A stretch of 64,000 bases of DNA from an uncultured Pelagibacteraceae bacterium (GTDB lineage Bacteria; Pseudomonadota; Alphaproteobacteria; Pelagibacterales; Pelagibacteraceae), in the NCBI GenBank assembly GCA_902599625.1, contig CACKGF010000001.1, positions 124,001 through 188,000 on the forward strand, written 5' to 3'. This document shows, piece by piece, positions 44,281-53,247 of this stretch. The position numbers and the translations under genes were made by a program. Numbering within the stretch: position 1 is the first letter of the stretch; every line of letters starts with the position of its first letter. The notes below the pieces were generated by a model. The model searched no databases, was not told the origin of the DNA, and worked only from the letters and a program-made list of their open reading frames with translations.

Positions 44281-44323
44281 ATATGAATAAATATAATAAT
44301 TATAATCAAATCCAAAAGATTAA

Positions 44324-44620
44324 ATGTCGCCTAATAATAAAAAAAAATTAATTGTTTTAAGAAAAAAACTAGATTTACTTGATAATCAACTAATCAAAAT
44401 ATTAAAAAAGAGATTTAGTGTTGTTCAAAACGTCTTGAAACTTAAAGAAAAAAAGAGTGAAATAATTGATAGAAAAAGAATTAATGTAATTTTAAATAAC
44501 ATTAAGAAAAAATCAAAAAAGAATAAAATAGATACTAGGATTACCCTAAAAGTATGGAAAAGTATGATTAACGCTTTTATTCAATACGAATTTAGAAATT
44601 TTAAGAAAAAAAATAAGTAA
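44324..44620 (+). CDS. Chorismate mutase, AroQ class
   Basis: 98 residues of a single AroQ-type helical domain. LRKKLDLLDNQLIKILKKRF, VVQNVLKLKEKK and IIDRKRINVILNNIKK carry the expected basic active-site residues, and the last helix has the WKSMINAFIQYEF pattern. Converts chorismate to prephenate for Phe and Tyr. It is a stand-alone domain rather than fused to prephenate dehydratase. The stop codon directly touches the stop of rpmG on the other strand. Confidence 0.85.
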   Translation: MSPNNKKKLIVLRKKLDLLDNQLIKILKKRFSVVQNVLKLKEKKSEIIDRKRINVILNNIKKKSKKNKIDTRITLKVWKSMINAFIQYEFRNFKKKNK

Positions 44621-44812
44621 TTATTTACTATGTGGTGGAAGTTTTTTTTCAACAAAAACTTCATGTTTTCTTGTGGAAGGATTATACTTTTTTGCTTTTA
44701 ACTTGATTTTAGCCTTTTCGCCGCCAGCTGGTTTTTTCACATAATAAAAAAATGGACTATCAGGTTTAGCCTCTGGAACCAATCTTACTTTAACGTGTGT
44801 TTTTTTTGCCAT
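44621..44812 (-). CDS. rpmG: 50S ribosomal protein L33
   Basis: 63 residues; AKKTHVKVRLVPEAKPDSPF and YNPSTRKHEVFVEKKL match the short L33 family, without the zinc cysteines of the other L33 type, so zinc-free. It overlaps the end of the upstream merR-type gene by 23 bases on the same strand. Confidence 0.95.
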   Translation of the reverse strand: MAKKTHVKVRLVPEAKPDSPFFYYVKKPAGGEKAKIKLKAKKYNPSTRKHEVFVEKKLPPHSK

Positions 44813-45170
44813 TTGAGGTTTTTAATTCCTTTATTAATTTATTAATTTTGTTTAACTTATACTTTAAATCTAATGCATTTATAGTTTTATTTTCATTAGC
44901 GTCAATATCAAAAAAATCTTCATTTAATTGTTTTTTGGCACCAGAGATAGTCATTCCTTTATCCTTAAGTAAGAACTTAATTTTCTTTAGAAGATCTATA
45001 TTTCTATCATCATAATGTCTTCTTTTATTTATTATAATTGGTTTTATTTGTTTAAACTCACTTTCCCAATAACGAATTGTATGAGTATTTTTTTTATTTC
45101 CTATAGAGTCCAATTCTAATATTTCAGCAACTTCACTAATTGTCTTATAGGCTTTTGAGCTTTTTTTCAT
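44790..45170 (-). CDS. MerR family transcriptional regulator
   Basis: 126 residues. The winged helix is at the N-terminus: YKTISEVAEILELD, THTIRYWESEFKQIKP and RRHYDDRNIDLLKKIKFLLK, followed by a GMTISGAKKQL helix and a lysine-rich coiled segment that could dimerise. No cysteine metal site is present, so ligand unknown. In alphaproteobacteria this gene commonly follows ihfA, and here they overlap by 26 bases. Confidence 0.88.
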   Translation of the reverse strand: MKKSSKAYKTISEVAEILELDSIGNKKNTHTIRYWESEFKQIKPIIINKRRHYDDRNIDLLKKIKFLLKDKGMTISGAKKQLNEDFFDIDANENKTINALDLKYKLNKINKLIKELKTSNGKKNTR

Positions 45171-45459
45171 TATTCGTATTAATAAAGTTTTTAAAATCTT
45201 TAGATGGTTTAAATAAAACTACATTTCTTTCTTTAATAATTTTTTCCTCTTTTGTTTTAGGGTTTCTCCCAACACGACTCTTTTTAAAACGTATATGAAA
45301 CGTTCCAAAATTAGATATCTTAACAACTTTATATTTTTTGAGATTTTTAACAATATCAGACAAAATATCCTCAAGAATACTTTCTGACATTTTTTTTGAA
45401 AAACCTATTTGCATAAATACAGAGTTGATGATTTCTTTTTTTGTAAGATTTACTCTCAT
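45145..45459 (-). CDS. ihfA: Integration host factor subunit alpha
   Basis: 104 residues of the HU/IHF fold. LTKKEIINSVFMQIGFSKKM, VVKISNFGTFHIRFKKSRVGRNPKT and RNVVLFKPSKDFKNFIN are typical; the RNPKT motif marks the DNA-bending proline arm. The C-terminus has extra residues past the usual end. It starts immediately at the end of plsX (one-base overlap), where other alphaproteobacteria usually have fabH between them. Confidence 0.92.
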   Translation of the reverse strand: MRVNLTKKEIINSVFMQIGFSKKMSESILEDILSDIVKNLKKYKVVKISNFGTFHIRFKKSRVGRNPKTKEEKIIKERNVVLFKPSKDFKNFINTNNEKKLKSL

Positions 45460-46463
45460 TAAGTAATGATATTATCTTTAATTTTCTCTATCAAGTTTCC
45501 ATTAACAATTTTTTCACAAACTTTTAATGAGTTAGAAAATCCAATGTAATCAGTTGAGCCATGGCTTTTTACCACTGGAGAGTTTAAACCAATAAGTATT
45601 GCTCCATTATAAAGTCTTGGGTCTAATTTATCCTTGACCTTTTTTATATTCTTAATATTTAAAAATGAGAGAACTTGTCCATATAAGTTAGATGTCATTG
45701 AATTCTTCACTTCTTTCATTATAAAATTTGCTGTACCTTCCGCTGTTTTTAGTGCAATGTTTCCAGTAAAACCATCTGTTACAATAACATTTACATCACC
45801 AGACATAATGTTATTGCCTTCAATATAACCAGCAAAATTAAATTCATTACTCTTTTTTTCACTTAAAATCTTGTGAGCGCTTTTTATTATTTCATTACCT
45901 TTTATGTCTTCGGATCCAATATTTAATAGCGCTACCTTTGGTTGCTCTTTAGGAAAAAGCGATTTAAACAAAGATGAACCCATTATTGCAAAATCAGTTA
46001 AATTTTTTTCACTGCACTCAATATTGGCTCCAAGATCGAGAACAACATTCATTCCTGATTTATTCGGCCATAAAGCGGATAAAGCTGGTTTATCGATATT
46101 TTCTATCATTTCTAAATTCATTTTTGCAATTACGAATAATGCACCAGTGTTTCCTGCTGATATAACTATATCTGATTCTTTTGATTTAACACTTTCTATC
46201 GCCTTCCACATGCTCGAATTTTTTCCTTTTCTAGCAGCTGTTAGTGGAGAGTCAGTATCGAGTATTTTATCTTTTGTGTCAAAAATCTTATAAGAGTTGT
46301 TTCTTAAATCTTTTAAAAATTCTTTAATTTCTTTTTCATCACCAAATATATTGTAATTTATATTTTTTGTTGATTTAGAGTGATGCATTATTCCATCTAA
46401 AGCTTTTTTTGGTGAACCTTCCCCACCCATTGCATCAACTGCAATATTTAAGATTTTGGTCAT
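45459..46463 (-). CDS. plsX: Phosphate acyltransferase PlsX
   Basis: Makes acyl-phosphate from acyl-ACP for membrane phospholipid synthesis. 334 residues. AVDAMGGEGSPKKALDGI near the N-terminus, SALWPNKSGMNVVLDLGANIE, VALLNIGSEDIKGNE and VIVTDGFTGNIALKTAEGTA are the PlsX signatures. It lies between rpmF (10-base gap) and ihfA, the conserved rpmF-plsX order. Confidence 0.95.
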   Translation of the reverse strand: MTKILNIAVDAMGGEGSPKKALDGIMHHSKSTKNINYNIFGDEKEIKEFLKDLRNNSYKIFDTKDKILDTDSPLTAARKGKNSSMWKAIESVKSKESDIVISAGNTGALFVIAKMNLEMIENIDKPALSALWPNKSGMNVVLDLGANIECSEKNLTDFAIMGSSLFKSLFPKEQPKVALLNIGSEDIKGNEIIKSAHKILSEKKSNEFNFAGYIEGNNIMSGDVNVIVTDGFTGNIALKTAEGTANFIMKEVKNSMTSNLYGQVLSFLNIKNIKKVKDKLDPRLYNGAILIGLNSPVVKSHGSTDYIGFSNSLKVCEKIVNGNLIEKIKDNIIT

Positions 46464-46473
46464 ATAAAAAAAT

Positions 46474-46653
46474 TTATTCCTTGGGATCTAATACCTGTCT
46501 ACCTTTATAAGTTCCAGTTTTAAGATCTAAATGATGGGATAGACGATACTCTCCAGACTTTTTATCTTCAACAACATTTTTCGTAGAGAATTGTATATGA
46601 GATCTTCTTTTTCCAGCTCTGGATTTAGTGGTTTTGCGTTTTGGTACAGCCAT
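46474..46653 (-). CDS. rpmF: 50S ribosomal protein L32
   Basis: 59 residues, read from the ATG at 46653 to the TAA at 46476-46474: [19 protein letters not shown], then [20 protein letters not shown]. These are the standard L32 segments. Zinc cysteines are absent, as in many alphaproteobacterial L32. It is 10 bases upstream of plsX and 3 bases after the CBP3 stop on the same strand. Confidence 0.95.
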   Translation of the reverse strand: MAVPKRKTTKSRAGKRRSHIQFSTKNVVEDKKSGEYRLSHHLDLKTGTYKGRQVLDPKE

Positions 46654-46656
46654 AAT

Positions 46657-47130
46657 TTAAAATTTATGATTTATTACACTCTTTGTAAATGATTTTAAAG
46701 CAGTTTTCGATAAATAAATTTCGAAGTTATCAAAATAATTAACAATTTTTAGATGATTATCTTTCAAATTGTAATAAAAACTCAAAATTTCACCCTTTTT
46801 TATATTATCTAAATTATTCCAATCATTAATCTTATCCAAAATTGAGTAAAAAATATTTATATAATCTTTCATTTTTTTGTTTATTGATACATCACCGTAA
46901 CCAATTTCTCTAAGACTTAGCTCAATTTGTCTAAAAAAATAATCAAAAAATTTCTGAAGATATTCTTTGTCAGTTTTTTTTTTATACTCCCTTAAAAAGA
47001 ATGCAAAATGAAACAATAAAATTAGTATTCTATCAGAAAAAGTGTCTTTATCAGTAAATATAGAAAAAAGACTTTTATTTCTAGAGAGATTAACTAAAGT
47101 GTTATATAAAGTTACAAATTCTTTAATCAT
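46657..47130 (-). CDS. Ubiquinol-cytochrome c chaperone family protein (CBP3-like)
   Basis: 157 residues. DRILILLFHFAFFLREYKKK, YLQKFFDYFFRQIELSLREI and GDVSINKKMKDYINIFYSIL resemble the CBP3/UQCC1 chaperone family that helps assemble cytochrome b in mitochondria and alphaproteobacteria. Its start codon (complement of 47128-47130) overlaps by two bases with the divergent bamE-type ATG at 47129, so neither gene has an untranslated leader unless its start is further inside. Confidence 0.8.
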   Translation of the reverse strand: MIKEFVTLYNTLVNLSRNKSLFSIFTDKDTFSDRILILLFHFAFFLREYKKKTDKEYLQKFFDYFFRQIELSLREIGYGDVSINKKMKDYINIFYSILDKINDWNNLDNIKKGEILSFYYNLKDNHLKIVNYFDNFEIYLSKTALKSFTKSVINHKF

Positions 47131-47599
47131 GAAAAATCTAATTCTTATATCTTTATTTCTAATTATTACAAATTGTTCATTTAATCTAGTAGATGATCAT
47201 CATGGAGTGTATTTTATTGAAAAAAAAATGAAAAAAATACAGGTTAATTCAACAAATAAGAATGATCTAATAAAAATTTTCGGGGAACCTTCGACAAAAA
47301 GTACGTTTGATAACGATGTGTGGATATATATTGAAAGAAAAATCACTAATACTCATTTATTTGGCAAGAGGGAACTAGTTATTAATAATGTTCTTGTGCT
47401 TGAAATAGATGAAAGAGGATTGTTAGCAAAAATTGAATTTTATAACATAGAAGATATGAACAAAATGAAATTTGCAAAAGAGAAAACAATGATTTCTTAT
47501 GGCAAAAGAAGTTTTGTTTACGATTTCCTAGCCAGTATGAGGCAAAAAATTAATGACCCTCTGGGAGTAAGAAAAAAAAGAAGAGAACAAGGTAAGTAA
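47129..47599 (+). CDS. bamE: BamE/SmpA/OmlA family lipoprotein
   Basis: 156 residues from the ATG at 47129; an earlier in-frame ATG would lie inside the CBP3 gene on the other strand and would place the signal peptide internally. Lipobox ITNC puts the lipidated cysteine at C16. The BamE fold is visible in QVNSTNKNDLIKIFGEPSTK and DNDVWIYIERK, with a long basic C-terminus (GVRKKRREQGK). BamE is part of the outer-membrane protein assembly complex; alphaproteobacteria pair it with the CBP3 gene in the same divergent order. Confidence 0.85.
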   Translation: MKNLILISLFLIITNCSFNLVDDHHGVYFIEKKMKKIQVNSTNKNDLIKIFGEPSTKSTFDNDVWIYIERKITNTHLFGKRELVINNVLVLEIDERGLLAKIEFYNIEDMNKMKFAKEKTMISYGKRSFVYDFLASMRQKINDPLGVRKKRREQGK

Positions 47600-47604
47600 T
47601 CTAA

Positions 47605-49710
47605 TTATCCTGCTATCACTGCTAAAAGTAACAAAGCAACTATATTTGTGATTTTTATCATTGGATTAACTGCTGGTCCTGCCGTATCTTTATAAGGATC
47701 ACCAACAGTGTCACCAGTAACTGCTGCCTTGTGAGCTTCGGAACCCTTGCCACCATGATTACCGTCTTCAATATATTTTTTGGCATTATCCCAAGCGCCA
47801 CCACCAGCTGTCATAGAGATTGCAACAAAGAGACCAGTAATTATAACACCAAGCAACATTGCACCTACAGATGATAATGCAGCAACCTGGCCGCCGATTT
47901 GGTAAATAACTAAATATAAAACAATTGGAGACAAGACAGGTAAAAGTGACGGTATAATCATTTCTTTAATTGCTGCTTTGGTTAACAAATCTACCAGTTT
48001 CCCATAATCAGGTTTCGCTTTTCTTTTCATAATACCGGGTATCTTTTTGAATTGTCGTCTTACCTCAATTACAACTGCACCACCTGCTCTTCCTACAGCT
48101 TGCATTCCCATAGATCCAAAGAGGTAAGGTAACATACCGCCAACTAAAAGACCAACAACTACAAAAGGGTTAGATAGATCAAAACTTACAACAACATTTT
48201 CTAGTTTTGAACCTGGAAGATCTGAGAAAAATTTTATATCCTCAGTGTATGCTGCAAATAAGACTAAAGCTCCTAATCCTGCAGAGCCGATTGCATAACC
48301 TTTAGTTACAGCTTTTGTAGTATTTCCAACTGCGTCCAAGGCATCAGTAGTCTTTCTTACATTTTTAGGTAAGTTTGACATCTCAGCTATTCCACCAGCG
48401 TTGTCTGTAACCGGTCCATAAGCATCTAATGCTACCACCATTCCAGCAAGAGCTAACATTGCAGTTACTGCGATAGCTATTCCATATAATCCAGCAATAT
48501 AATTTGTTAATAAAATTCCACCAACAATAATTAGTGCTGGGATTGCTGTTGCTTCCATAGAAACAGCAAGACCTTGGATTACATTTGTTCCGTGACCAGT
48601 GGTAGATGATGATGCAACACTTTTCACTGGTCTATAATTCGTGCCGGTGTAATACTCCGTTACCCATATAAGAAGACCTGTAATTACTAATCCGATTACA
48701 CTACAGTAATAAAGACTTAAGCCAGAAAATTGTTTGTCACCTATAGAATATGCTTTATCTAAACCTAAAACATAGTCAGTAAGTGGATATAAAACTAAAA
48801 GAGATGTAATTGCAGTAACAATAAACCCTTTATAAAGAGCAAGCATTATATTTTTTGATGAACCTAATCTTACAAAAAATGTACCAAGAATTGAGGTTAC
48901 TATACAAGCGCCACCAATTGTAAGAGGATAAACCATCATCATTAAATCATTTTGGAAAAAAATTGAAGACAAAACCATTGTAGCAACAATTGTAACTGCA
49001 TAAGTTTCAAATAAATCAGCTGCCATTCCTGCACAGTCGCCAACGTTGTCACCAACGTTATCTGCTATTACAGCTGGGTTCCTTGGATCATCTTCTGGAA
49101 TTCCTGCTTCTACTTTCCCTACTAAATCTGCGCCAACATCAGCTCCTTTTGTAAAAATTCCACCACCCAGTCGTGCAAATATAGAGATAAGTGAAGCACC
49201 AAATCCTAATGCAATAAGTGCATTGATTAATTCTCTTTTATCAACGTTAAATTTTAAAAGTAAATAATAGTAAACTGCTATTGATAATAAAGCTAATCCA
49301 GCTACTAACATTCCAGTAACCGCACCAGACTTAAATGCAATTGATAATCCCTTTGACAAACCTTTCCTAGAAGCTTCAGCAGTTCTAACGTTAGCCTGTA
49401 CTGATACCAACATTCCTACATAACCAGCAATACCAGATAATGCAGCTCCAATTAAGTAACCTAGACCCACTAAGAAGCTAAATGAGAAACTTATAATAAC
49501 AAGAACTACCAAACCAACAATTGCAATAGTCTTATACTGTCTGTTTAAATATGCTTTTGCTCCAATTTGAATTGCAGAAGCGATTTCTTGCATCTTGGAG
49601 TTTCCTGTGCTTGCAGCTAAAATATTTTTTCCTGTAAAATATCCGTAAACTATTGATAGGATACCAGCTAAAATTGTGTATATTAAGATTGTTTCAACAT
49701 TATAGTTCAT
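47605..49710 (-). CDS. hppA: Membrane-bound proton-translocating pyrophosphatase
   Basis: 701 residues, about sixteen helices. The catalytic segment [20 protein letters not shown] and [16 protein letters not shown]-type loops are present. [18 protein letters not shown] has lysine where potassium-dependent enzymes have alanine, so this is the potassium-independent, proton-pumping type. It conserves energy from biosynthetic pyrophosphate, useful in an energy-limited ocean bacterium. A good Shine-Dalgarno (AAGGAA) precedes the ATG and a promoter is visible upstream. Confidence 0.95.
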   Translation of the reverse strand: MNYNVETILIYTILAGILSIVYGYFTGKNILAASTGNSKMQEIASAIQIGAKAYLNRQYKTIAIVGLVVLVIISFSFSFLVGLGYLIGAALSGIAGYVGMLVSVQANVRTAEASRKGLSKGLSIAFKSGAVTGMLVAGLALLSIAVYYYLLLKFNVDKRELINALIALGFGASLISIFARLGGGIFTKGADVGADLVGKVEAGIPEDDPRNPAVIADNVGDNVGDCAGMAADLFETYAVTIVATMVLSSIFFQNDLMMMVYPLTIGGACIVTSILGTFFVRLGSSKNIMLALYKGFIVTAITSLLVLYPLTDYVLGLDKAYSIGDKQFSGLSLYYCSVIGLVITGLLIWVTEYYTGTNYRPVKSVASSSTTGHGTNVIQGLAVSMEATAIPALIIVGGILLTNYIAGLYGIAIAVTAMLALAGMVVALDAYGPVTDNAGGIAEMSNLPKNVRKTTDALDAVGNTTKAVTKGYAIGSAGLGALVLFAAYTEDIKFFSDLPGSKLENVVVSFDLSNPFVVVGLLVGGMLPYLFGSMGMQAVGRAGGAVVIEVRRQFKKIPGIMKRKAKPDYGKLVDLLTKAAIKEMIIPSLLPVLSPIVLYLVIYQIGGQVAALSSVGAMLLGVIITGLFVAISMTAGGGAWDNAKKYIEDGNHGGKGSEAHKAAVTGDTVGDPYKDTAGPAVNPMIKITNIVALLLLAVIAG

Positions 49711-49765
49711 AAATTCCTTATGTATTAAAAGTTTCTATTTAAAAAAAATGGACATTACAAAAATA

Positions 49766-49794
49766 AGTATAAAAGGCAATATAATATTAGTTAA
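49766..49794 (-). promoter_or_regulatory. Probable sigma-70 promoter of hppA
   Basis: On the minus strand TTAACT (complement of 49794-49789) and TATACT (complement of 49771-49766) are separated by exactly 17 bases. Transcription would begin near 49759, about 49 bases before the hppA start. The -35 overlaps the thiL stop. Confidence 0.5.
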
Positions 49795-50753
49795 AATTGG
49801 TGAGTATAACCAAGGTTTTTATTTATTCTAAACTTCTTATTACCTTTTAAAATATGGGAATCTTGGTGTTTTTTTAAGATTTTGCCGATTCTTTGTATTT
49901 TAAGATTATTATTTTTAGAGTATTGGGTAATTGAAGATCGGTTTTTTTTATGAGAGGTGAAGATAATCTCATAATCATCACCGTTAAAAATTATATTTTC
50001 AATTTTAAGCCTTTTATTTATATTTAAAACCTTTTTGAGTTGATTTGATAATTTAATGTCATCTAATCTAATTGAAAAACCATATTTCTGTTGTCTTATC
50101 ATTTTTTTTAAATCAATCAATAATCCATCGGATATATCAATAGACGTATTTGCGAATTTTTGTAAGAAATTTACCATCTTTAAATTTATAGATGGCATAT
50201 AAAATTTAGAAATGAAGTATTTTTTCAATATTTTTGGTATTGAAATATTTTTTTTCAAAATTTGAAGACCTATGAAACTATCGCCTAAGTGACCACTAAT
50301 GTATATATCATCTCCAATCATTGAGTTGTGTCTTTTTACTATCTTATTGGAAAATCCAATAACACAACATGTAAATGAATTGGTATTAGAATAAACGGTA
50401 TCCCCACCAGATAATTTAATATCAAATCGTTTCTGCTCTGACAATAAAGAGTTTGAAATTTTTTTTAAATTTTTTTTTGAGAAAGATTTTGAGTTACCGC
50501 TCGCTGATAAGAAATAATATTTAGGTTTAACACCCTTACAGATTAAATCTGATAGTGATGATCTTAAAATCTTTTTAATTACAAAATTAGGTACTTTAAA
50601 ATTAGGAAAGTGAATTTTTTCAACATAAGTATCAATTGAAACTGATAATTTATTAGATTTATCAAAAAAAATATCATCATTGAGACCTTGGGATGAATTA
50701 TTTTTTTTTGTTAATCTTTTTAGATATTTGTCAATTAGTTGAACTTCGTTCAT
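49791..50753 (-). CDS. thiL: Thiamine-monophosphate kinase
   Basis: Last step to thiamine diphosphate. 320 residues of the AIR-synthase-like ATP fold: GLNDDIFFD (usually GDDAA), SVSIDTYVEKIHF, KLSGGDTVYSNT, NTSIDISDGLLIDL and IENIIFNGDDYEIIF. Divergent but all substrate and metal positions are recognisable. Follows nusB without a gap in the riboflavin operon, the usual alphaproteobacterial place. Note that many SAR11 cannot make the thiamine pyrimidine and scavenge it. Confidence 0.88.
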   Translation of the reverse strand: MNEVQLIDKYLKRLTKKNNSSQGLNDDIFFDKSNKLSVSIDTYVEKIHFPNFKVPNFVIKKILRSSLSDLICKGVKPKYYFLSASGNSKSFSKKNLKKISNSLLSEQKRFDIKLSGGDTVYSNTNSFTCCVIGFSNKIVKRHNSMIGDDIYISGHLGDSFIGLQILKKNISIPKILKKYFISKFYMPSINLKMVNFLQKFANTSIDISDGLLIDLKKMIRQQKYGFSIRLDDIKLSNQLKKVLNINKRLKIENIIFNGDDYEIIFTSHKKNRSSITQYSKNNNLKIQRIGKILKKHQDSHILKGNKKFRINKNLGYTHQF

Positions 50754-51149
50754 TTAAGCTCTGATCTTATTTGATATTTTATCTAATAATGCATTAAGAT
50801 ATTTCGTCTGTGATAAATCTATAAAATAGTTAGACGCATTTAGATATTCTTTGATAATTATTTTTGAAGAAACATTTGGTTTATATAAAAATTCAAAAAT
50901 AGCGCTTTTTATTATTATTATAAAAATTTTATCGAGTTTTTTTAGTTGAATGTCATTTTCTAAATGTATTTGAATTTCATTATCAATTACTTCATTTCGT
51001 TCAATTGTACCCTTCACAACATCCTTTATAAATTTTTTAAATCTATGTTTTGGAAATGTTAATTCCTCTTCTTTATTAAAAAATTTTCCATATAATTTTT
51101 GAATTATAATTACTCTAGGATTATTTTTTGGACTGTATTGTGGCTGCAT
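50754..51149 (-). CDS. nusB: Transcription antitermination factor NusB
   Basis: 131 residues of the NusB helical fold, quite divergent: PRVIIIQKLYGKFF, FKKFIKDVVKGTIERNEVID and the last IIIKEYLNASNYFIDLSQTKY with LNALLDKISNKI. Binds NusE (S10) and boxA RNA in rRNA antitermination. The call leans on its place directly after ribH and before thiL, the usual ribH-nusB-thiL order, as sequence similarity alone is modest. Confidence 0.8.
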   Translation of the reverse strand: MQPQYSPKNNPRVIIIQKLYGKFFNKEEELTFPKHRFKKFIKDVVKGTIERNEVIDNEIQIHLENDIQLKKLDKIFIIIIKSAIFEFLYKPNVSSKIIIKEYLNASNYFIDLSQTKYLNALLDKISNKIRA

Positions 51150-51153
51150 CTTT

Positions 51154-51567
51154 TTAGTTGTCGTTAATCAAAAGTTCAATTGCTGCATTTGCAGCTTCTT
51201 TACCTTTGTTTTTATTTGATTTGTCAGCACGTTCAATTGCTTGGTCTTTATTTAAGCAAGTTAAAATTCCATTTCCAATCGGTTTTTTATTTTCAATTGA
51301 TAATTTCATTATTGCATCTATTGAAGATTTGCTGATAAAGTCAAAATGAGGTGTTTCACCTTTTATTACACACCCCAAAGCTATAAATGCATCGTATTTT
51401 TTTAAATTTTTTGATATGGCGTATGGTATTTCAAAAACACCTGGAACATAAATAATTTTTGTTTTAAATTTTTTTTTATGATTGCTTAGAACATCATTTG
51501 TACCATCAATTAACATATTGATAATATCTTCATAATATTTTGATGCTACTATACAAATTTTTTTCAT
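51154..51567 (-). CDS. ribH: 6,7-dimethyl-8-ribityllumazine synthase
   Basis: Penultimate riboflavin step. 137 residues. VPGVFEIPYAISKN, ALGCVIKGETPHFDFISKSS and PIGNGILTCLNKDQAIERAD are the canonical lumazine synthase segments, including the substrate-binding histidine in TPHFDF. Overlaps ribBA by 4 bases. Confidence 0.96.
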   Translation of the reverse strand: MKKICIVASKYYEDIINMLIDGTNDVLSNHKKKFKTKIIYVPGVFEIPYAISKNLKKYDAFIALGCVIKGETPHFDFISKSSIDAIMKLSIENKKPIGNGILTCLNKDQAIERADKSNKNKGKEAANAAIELLINDN

Positions 51568-52667
51568 TTTATTATTTCTTGTTTAATAATTTTAATTCCA
51601 AAACCTTCTAGACCGATAACTTTTTTTGGCGATCTAGTAACTAATATCATATTTTTAACTCTTAAGGCTTTAATTATTTGAGCTCCAATACCATAATTTT
51701 TAATTAATTTATCAGTACCAGTATTATTTTTCTTTTCAGATTTAAAGTCTCTTAAGGTTGAAGATACAGATTTCAAATTAGAGTCTCTAATAAAAACAAG
51801 TACACAATTATTGTAATCTTTAAAATAATCTAATGTATTGTTAAATGAATTAGGCAATCGCTTTCCTAGTAAATAGCTTTCAACTAAATTAGAAGATATA
51901 ACTCGCACTCTAGTATTTTTACTGGGACTGATTTTACCTTTTATTAATGCGAAATGTTCAGAGCCATCAAGTTGGTTTTCAAAAATTTTAATTTGATATT
52001 TCTTATCTTTAATTACAATTTTATCTGTTTTCTTTAGCTTAACTAGTTTTTCATTCTTTAATCTATAAGAAATTAAATCTTCTATTTTTGCTATTGCCAA
52101 TCTATGTTTATTTGCAAATTCCAAAAGTTCTTTGCCTTTTGTCATTACTCCTTTATCGTTCATTATTTCACATATTACAGCTGAAGGATTTTTTTGTGCT
52201 AATTTTGAAATATCAACTGATGCTTCCGTATGACCTGCTCTTACTAAAACTCCACCATCTTTCGAGATGATTGGAAATATATGTCCTGGGGAAACTATAT
52301 CTTTTTTTTTAACATTTGTTTTTATTGCTGTTTTAATTGTTAAAGATCTATCTTTAGCAGAAATACCAGTTGTAACACCCCTTCTTGCCTCTATTGATAC
52401 TGTAAAGGCTGTTTGGTTTCTTGATTTATTTATTGGAGACATGAGAGAAAGATTTAATCTTTTAGCTTGCTTATTCGTTAATGATAAACAAATTAATCCT
52501 CTTCCATATTTAGCCATGAAATTAATTTTCTTTGGAGAAACATTTGAAGCTGGTATTACTAAATCACCTTCATTTTCTCTATGTTCATCATCTACAAGAA
52601 TATACATTTCACCTCTTTTGGCTTTGCGAATAATATTTTCTATAGAGCTAAAATTTTTTGTTTTCAT
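51564..52667 (-). CDS. RibBA-type protein: dihydroxybutanone phosphate synthase with degenerate cyclohydrolase domain
   Basis: 367 residues. The N-terminal domain (to about 205) is an intact RibB: VDDEHRENEGDLVIPA, RGLICLSLT, HTEASVDISKLAQKNPSAVI. The C-terminal part keeps the GTP cyclohydrolase II outline (IGAQIIKALRVKNMILVTRS, KVIGLEGFGI) but RVRVISSNLVESYLLGKRLP replaces the zinc motif CLTGDVFGSLRCDC, so no zinc site remains. GTP ring opening therefore seems lost from this chain (RibBX-like), and a separate RibA would be needed elsewhere. Overlaps ribE by 20 bases. Confidence 0.85.
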   Translation of the reverse strand: MKTKNFSSIENIIRKAKRGEMYILVDDEHRENEGDLVIPASNVSPKKINFMAKYGRGLICLSLTNKQAKRLNLSLMSPINKSRNQTAFTVSIEARRGVTTGISAKDRSLTIKTAIKTNVKKKDIVSPGHIFPIISKDGGVLVRAGHTEASVDISKLAQKNPSAVICEIMNDKGVMTKGKELLEFANKHRLAIAKIEDLISYRLKNEKLVKLKKTDKIVIKDKKYQIKIFENQLDGSEHFALIKGKISPSKNTRVRVISSNLVESYLLGKRLPNSFNNTLDYFKDYNNCVLVFIRDSNLKSVSSTLRDFKSEKKNNTGTDKLIKNYGIGAQIIKALRVKNMILVTRSPKKVIGLEGFGIKIIKQEIIK

Positions 52668-53244
52668 AAAATTTTTTTACATATTTTGAAAGAATATCTA
52701 TTTCAATATTAACAATATCATTAACTTTTAAATTTGATAAATTAGTAAGTTTTAATGTATGGGGAATGCACCAGATTTGAAAGTTATTACCTTTTATTTT
52801 CGATATTGTTAGAGAAACACCGTTTACAAGTATTGAGGCTTTAGGTATTAAATATTTTGAAAATTTATTTTCAATTTTAAATTCAAATACAATAGTTTTA
52901 CCAACCTTTTTTATTTTTTTTAATAAAGAAGTGCAATCAACATGGCCTTGGCATATATGACCTGAAATATCTTGACCATACTTTAAAGGCATTTCAAGAT
53001 TTATCTTTTGACCAATTTTAAGATACTTAAATTTTGATTTGTTGATACTTTCTTTAGATAGATAAAATTCTAATAAGTCTTTTCTTTTTGAAACCAATGT
53101 AAGACAAACACCGTCACACGCAATGGATGAACCAATATCATTTTTGTCTAATTTAAGCTTGCTCTTTATAAATATTTTTGTCCCTGCGTTTAATTTCGAA
53201 AATTTTGATACAGTTCCCTGTTGATATATAATTCCGTTAAACAT
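52648..53244 (-). CDS. ribE: Riboflavin synthase alpha chain
   Basis: 198 residues with two lumazine-binding repeats, each with a characteristic opening: MFNGIIYQQGTVSKF and the second-repeat GHICQGHVDCTSLLKK. SIACDGVCLTLVSK and ILVNGVSLTISKI are the paired substrate-binding segments. Dismutates two ribityllumazines to riboflavin. Three bases downstream of ribD, overlapping ribBA by 20 bases. Confidence 0.94.
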   Translation of the reverse strand: MFNGIIYQQGTVSKFSKLNAGTKIFIKSKLKLDKNDIGSSIACDGVCLTLVSKRKDLLEFYLSKESINKSKFKYLKIGQKINLEMPLKYGQDISGHICQGHVDCTSLLKKIKKVGKTIVFEFKIENKFSKYLIPKASILVNGVSLTISKIKGNNFQIWCIPHTLKLTNLSNLKVNDIVNIEIDILSKYVKKFYENKKF

Positions 53245-53247
53245 TTT

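Noticed and set aside
47042-47128. An upstream start for the bamE-type gene
   Set aside because: It would lie antisense within the CBP3 gene and would bury the lipoprotein signal 29 residues inside the protein.
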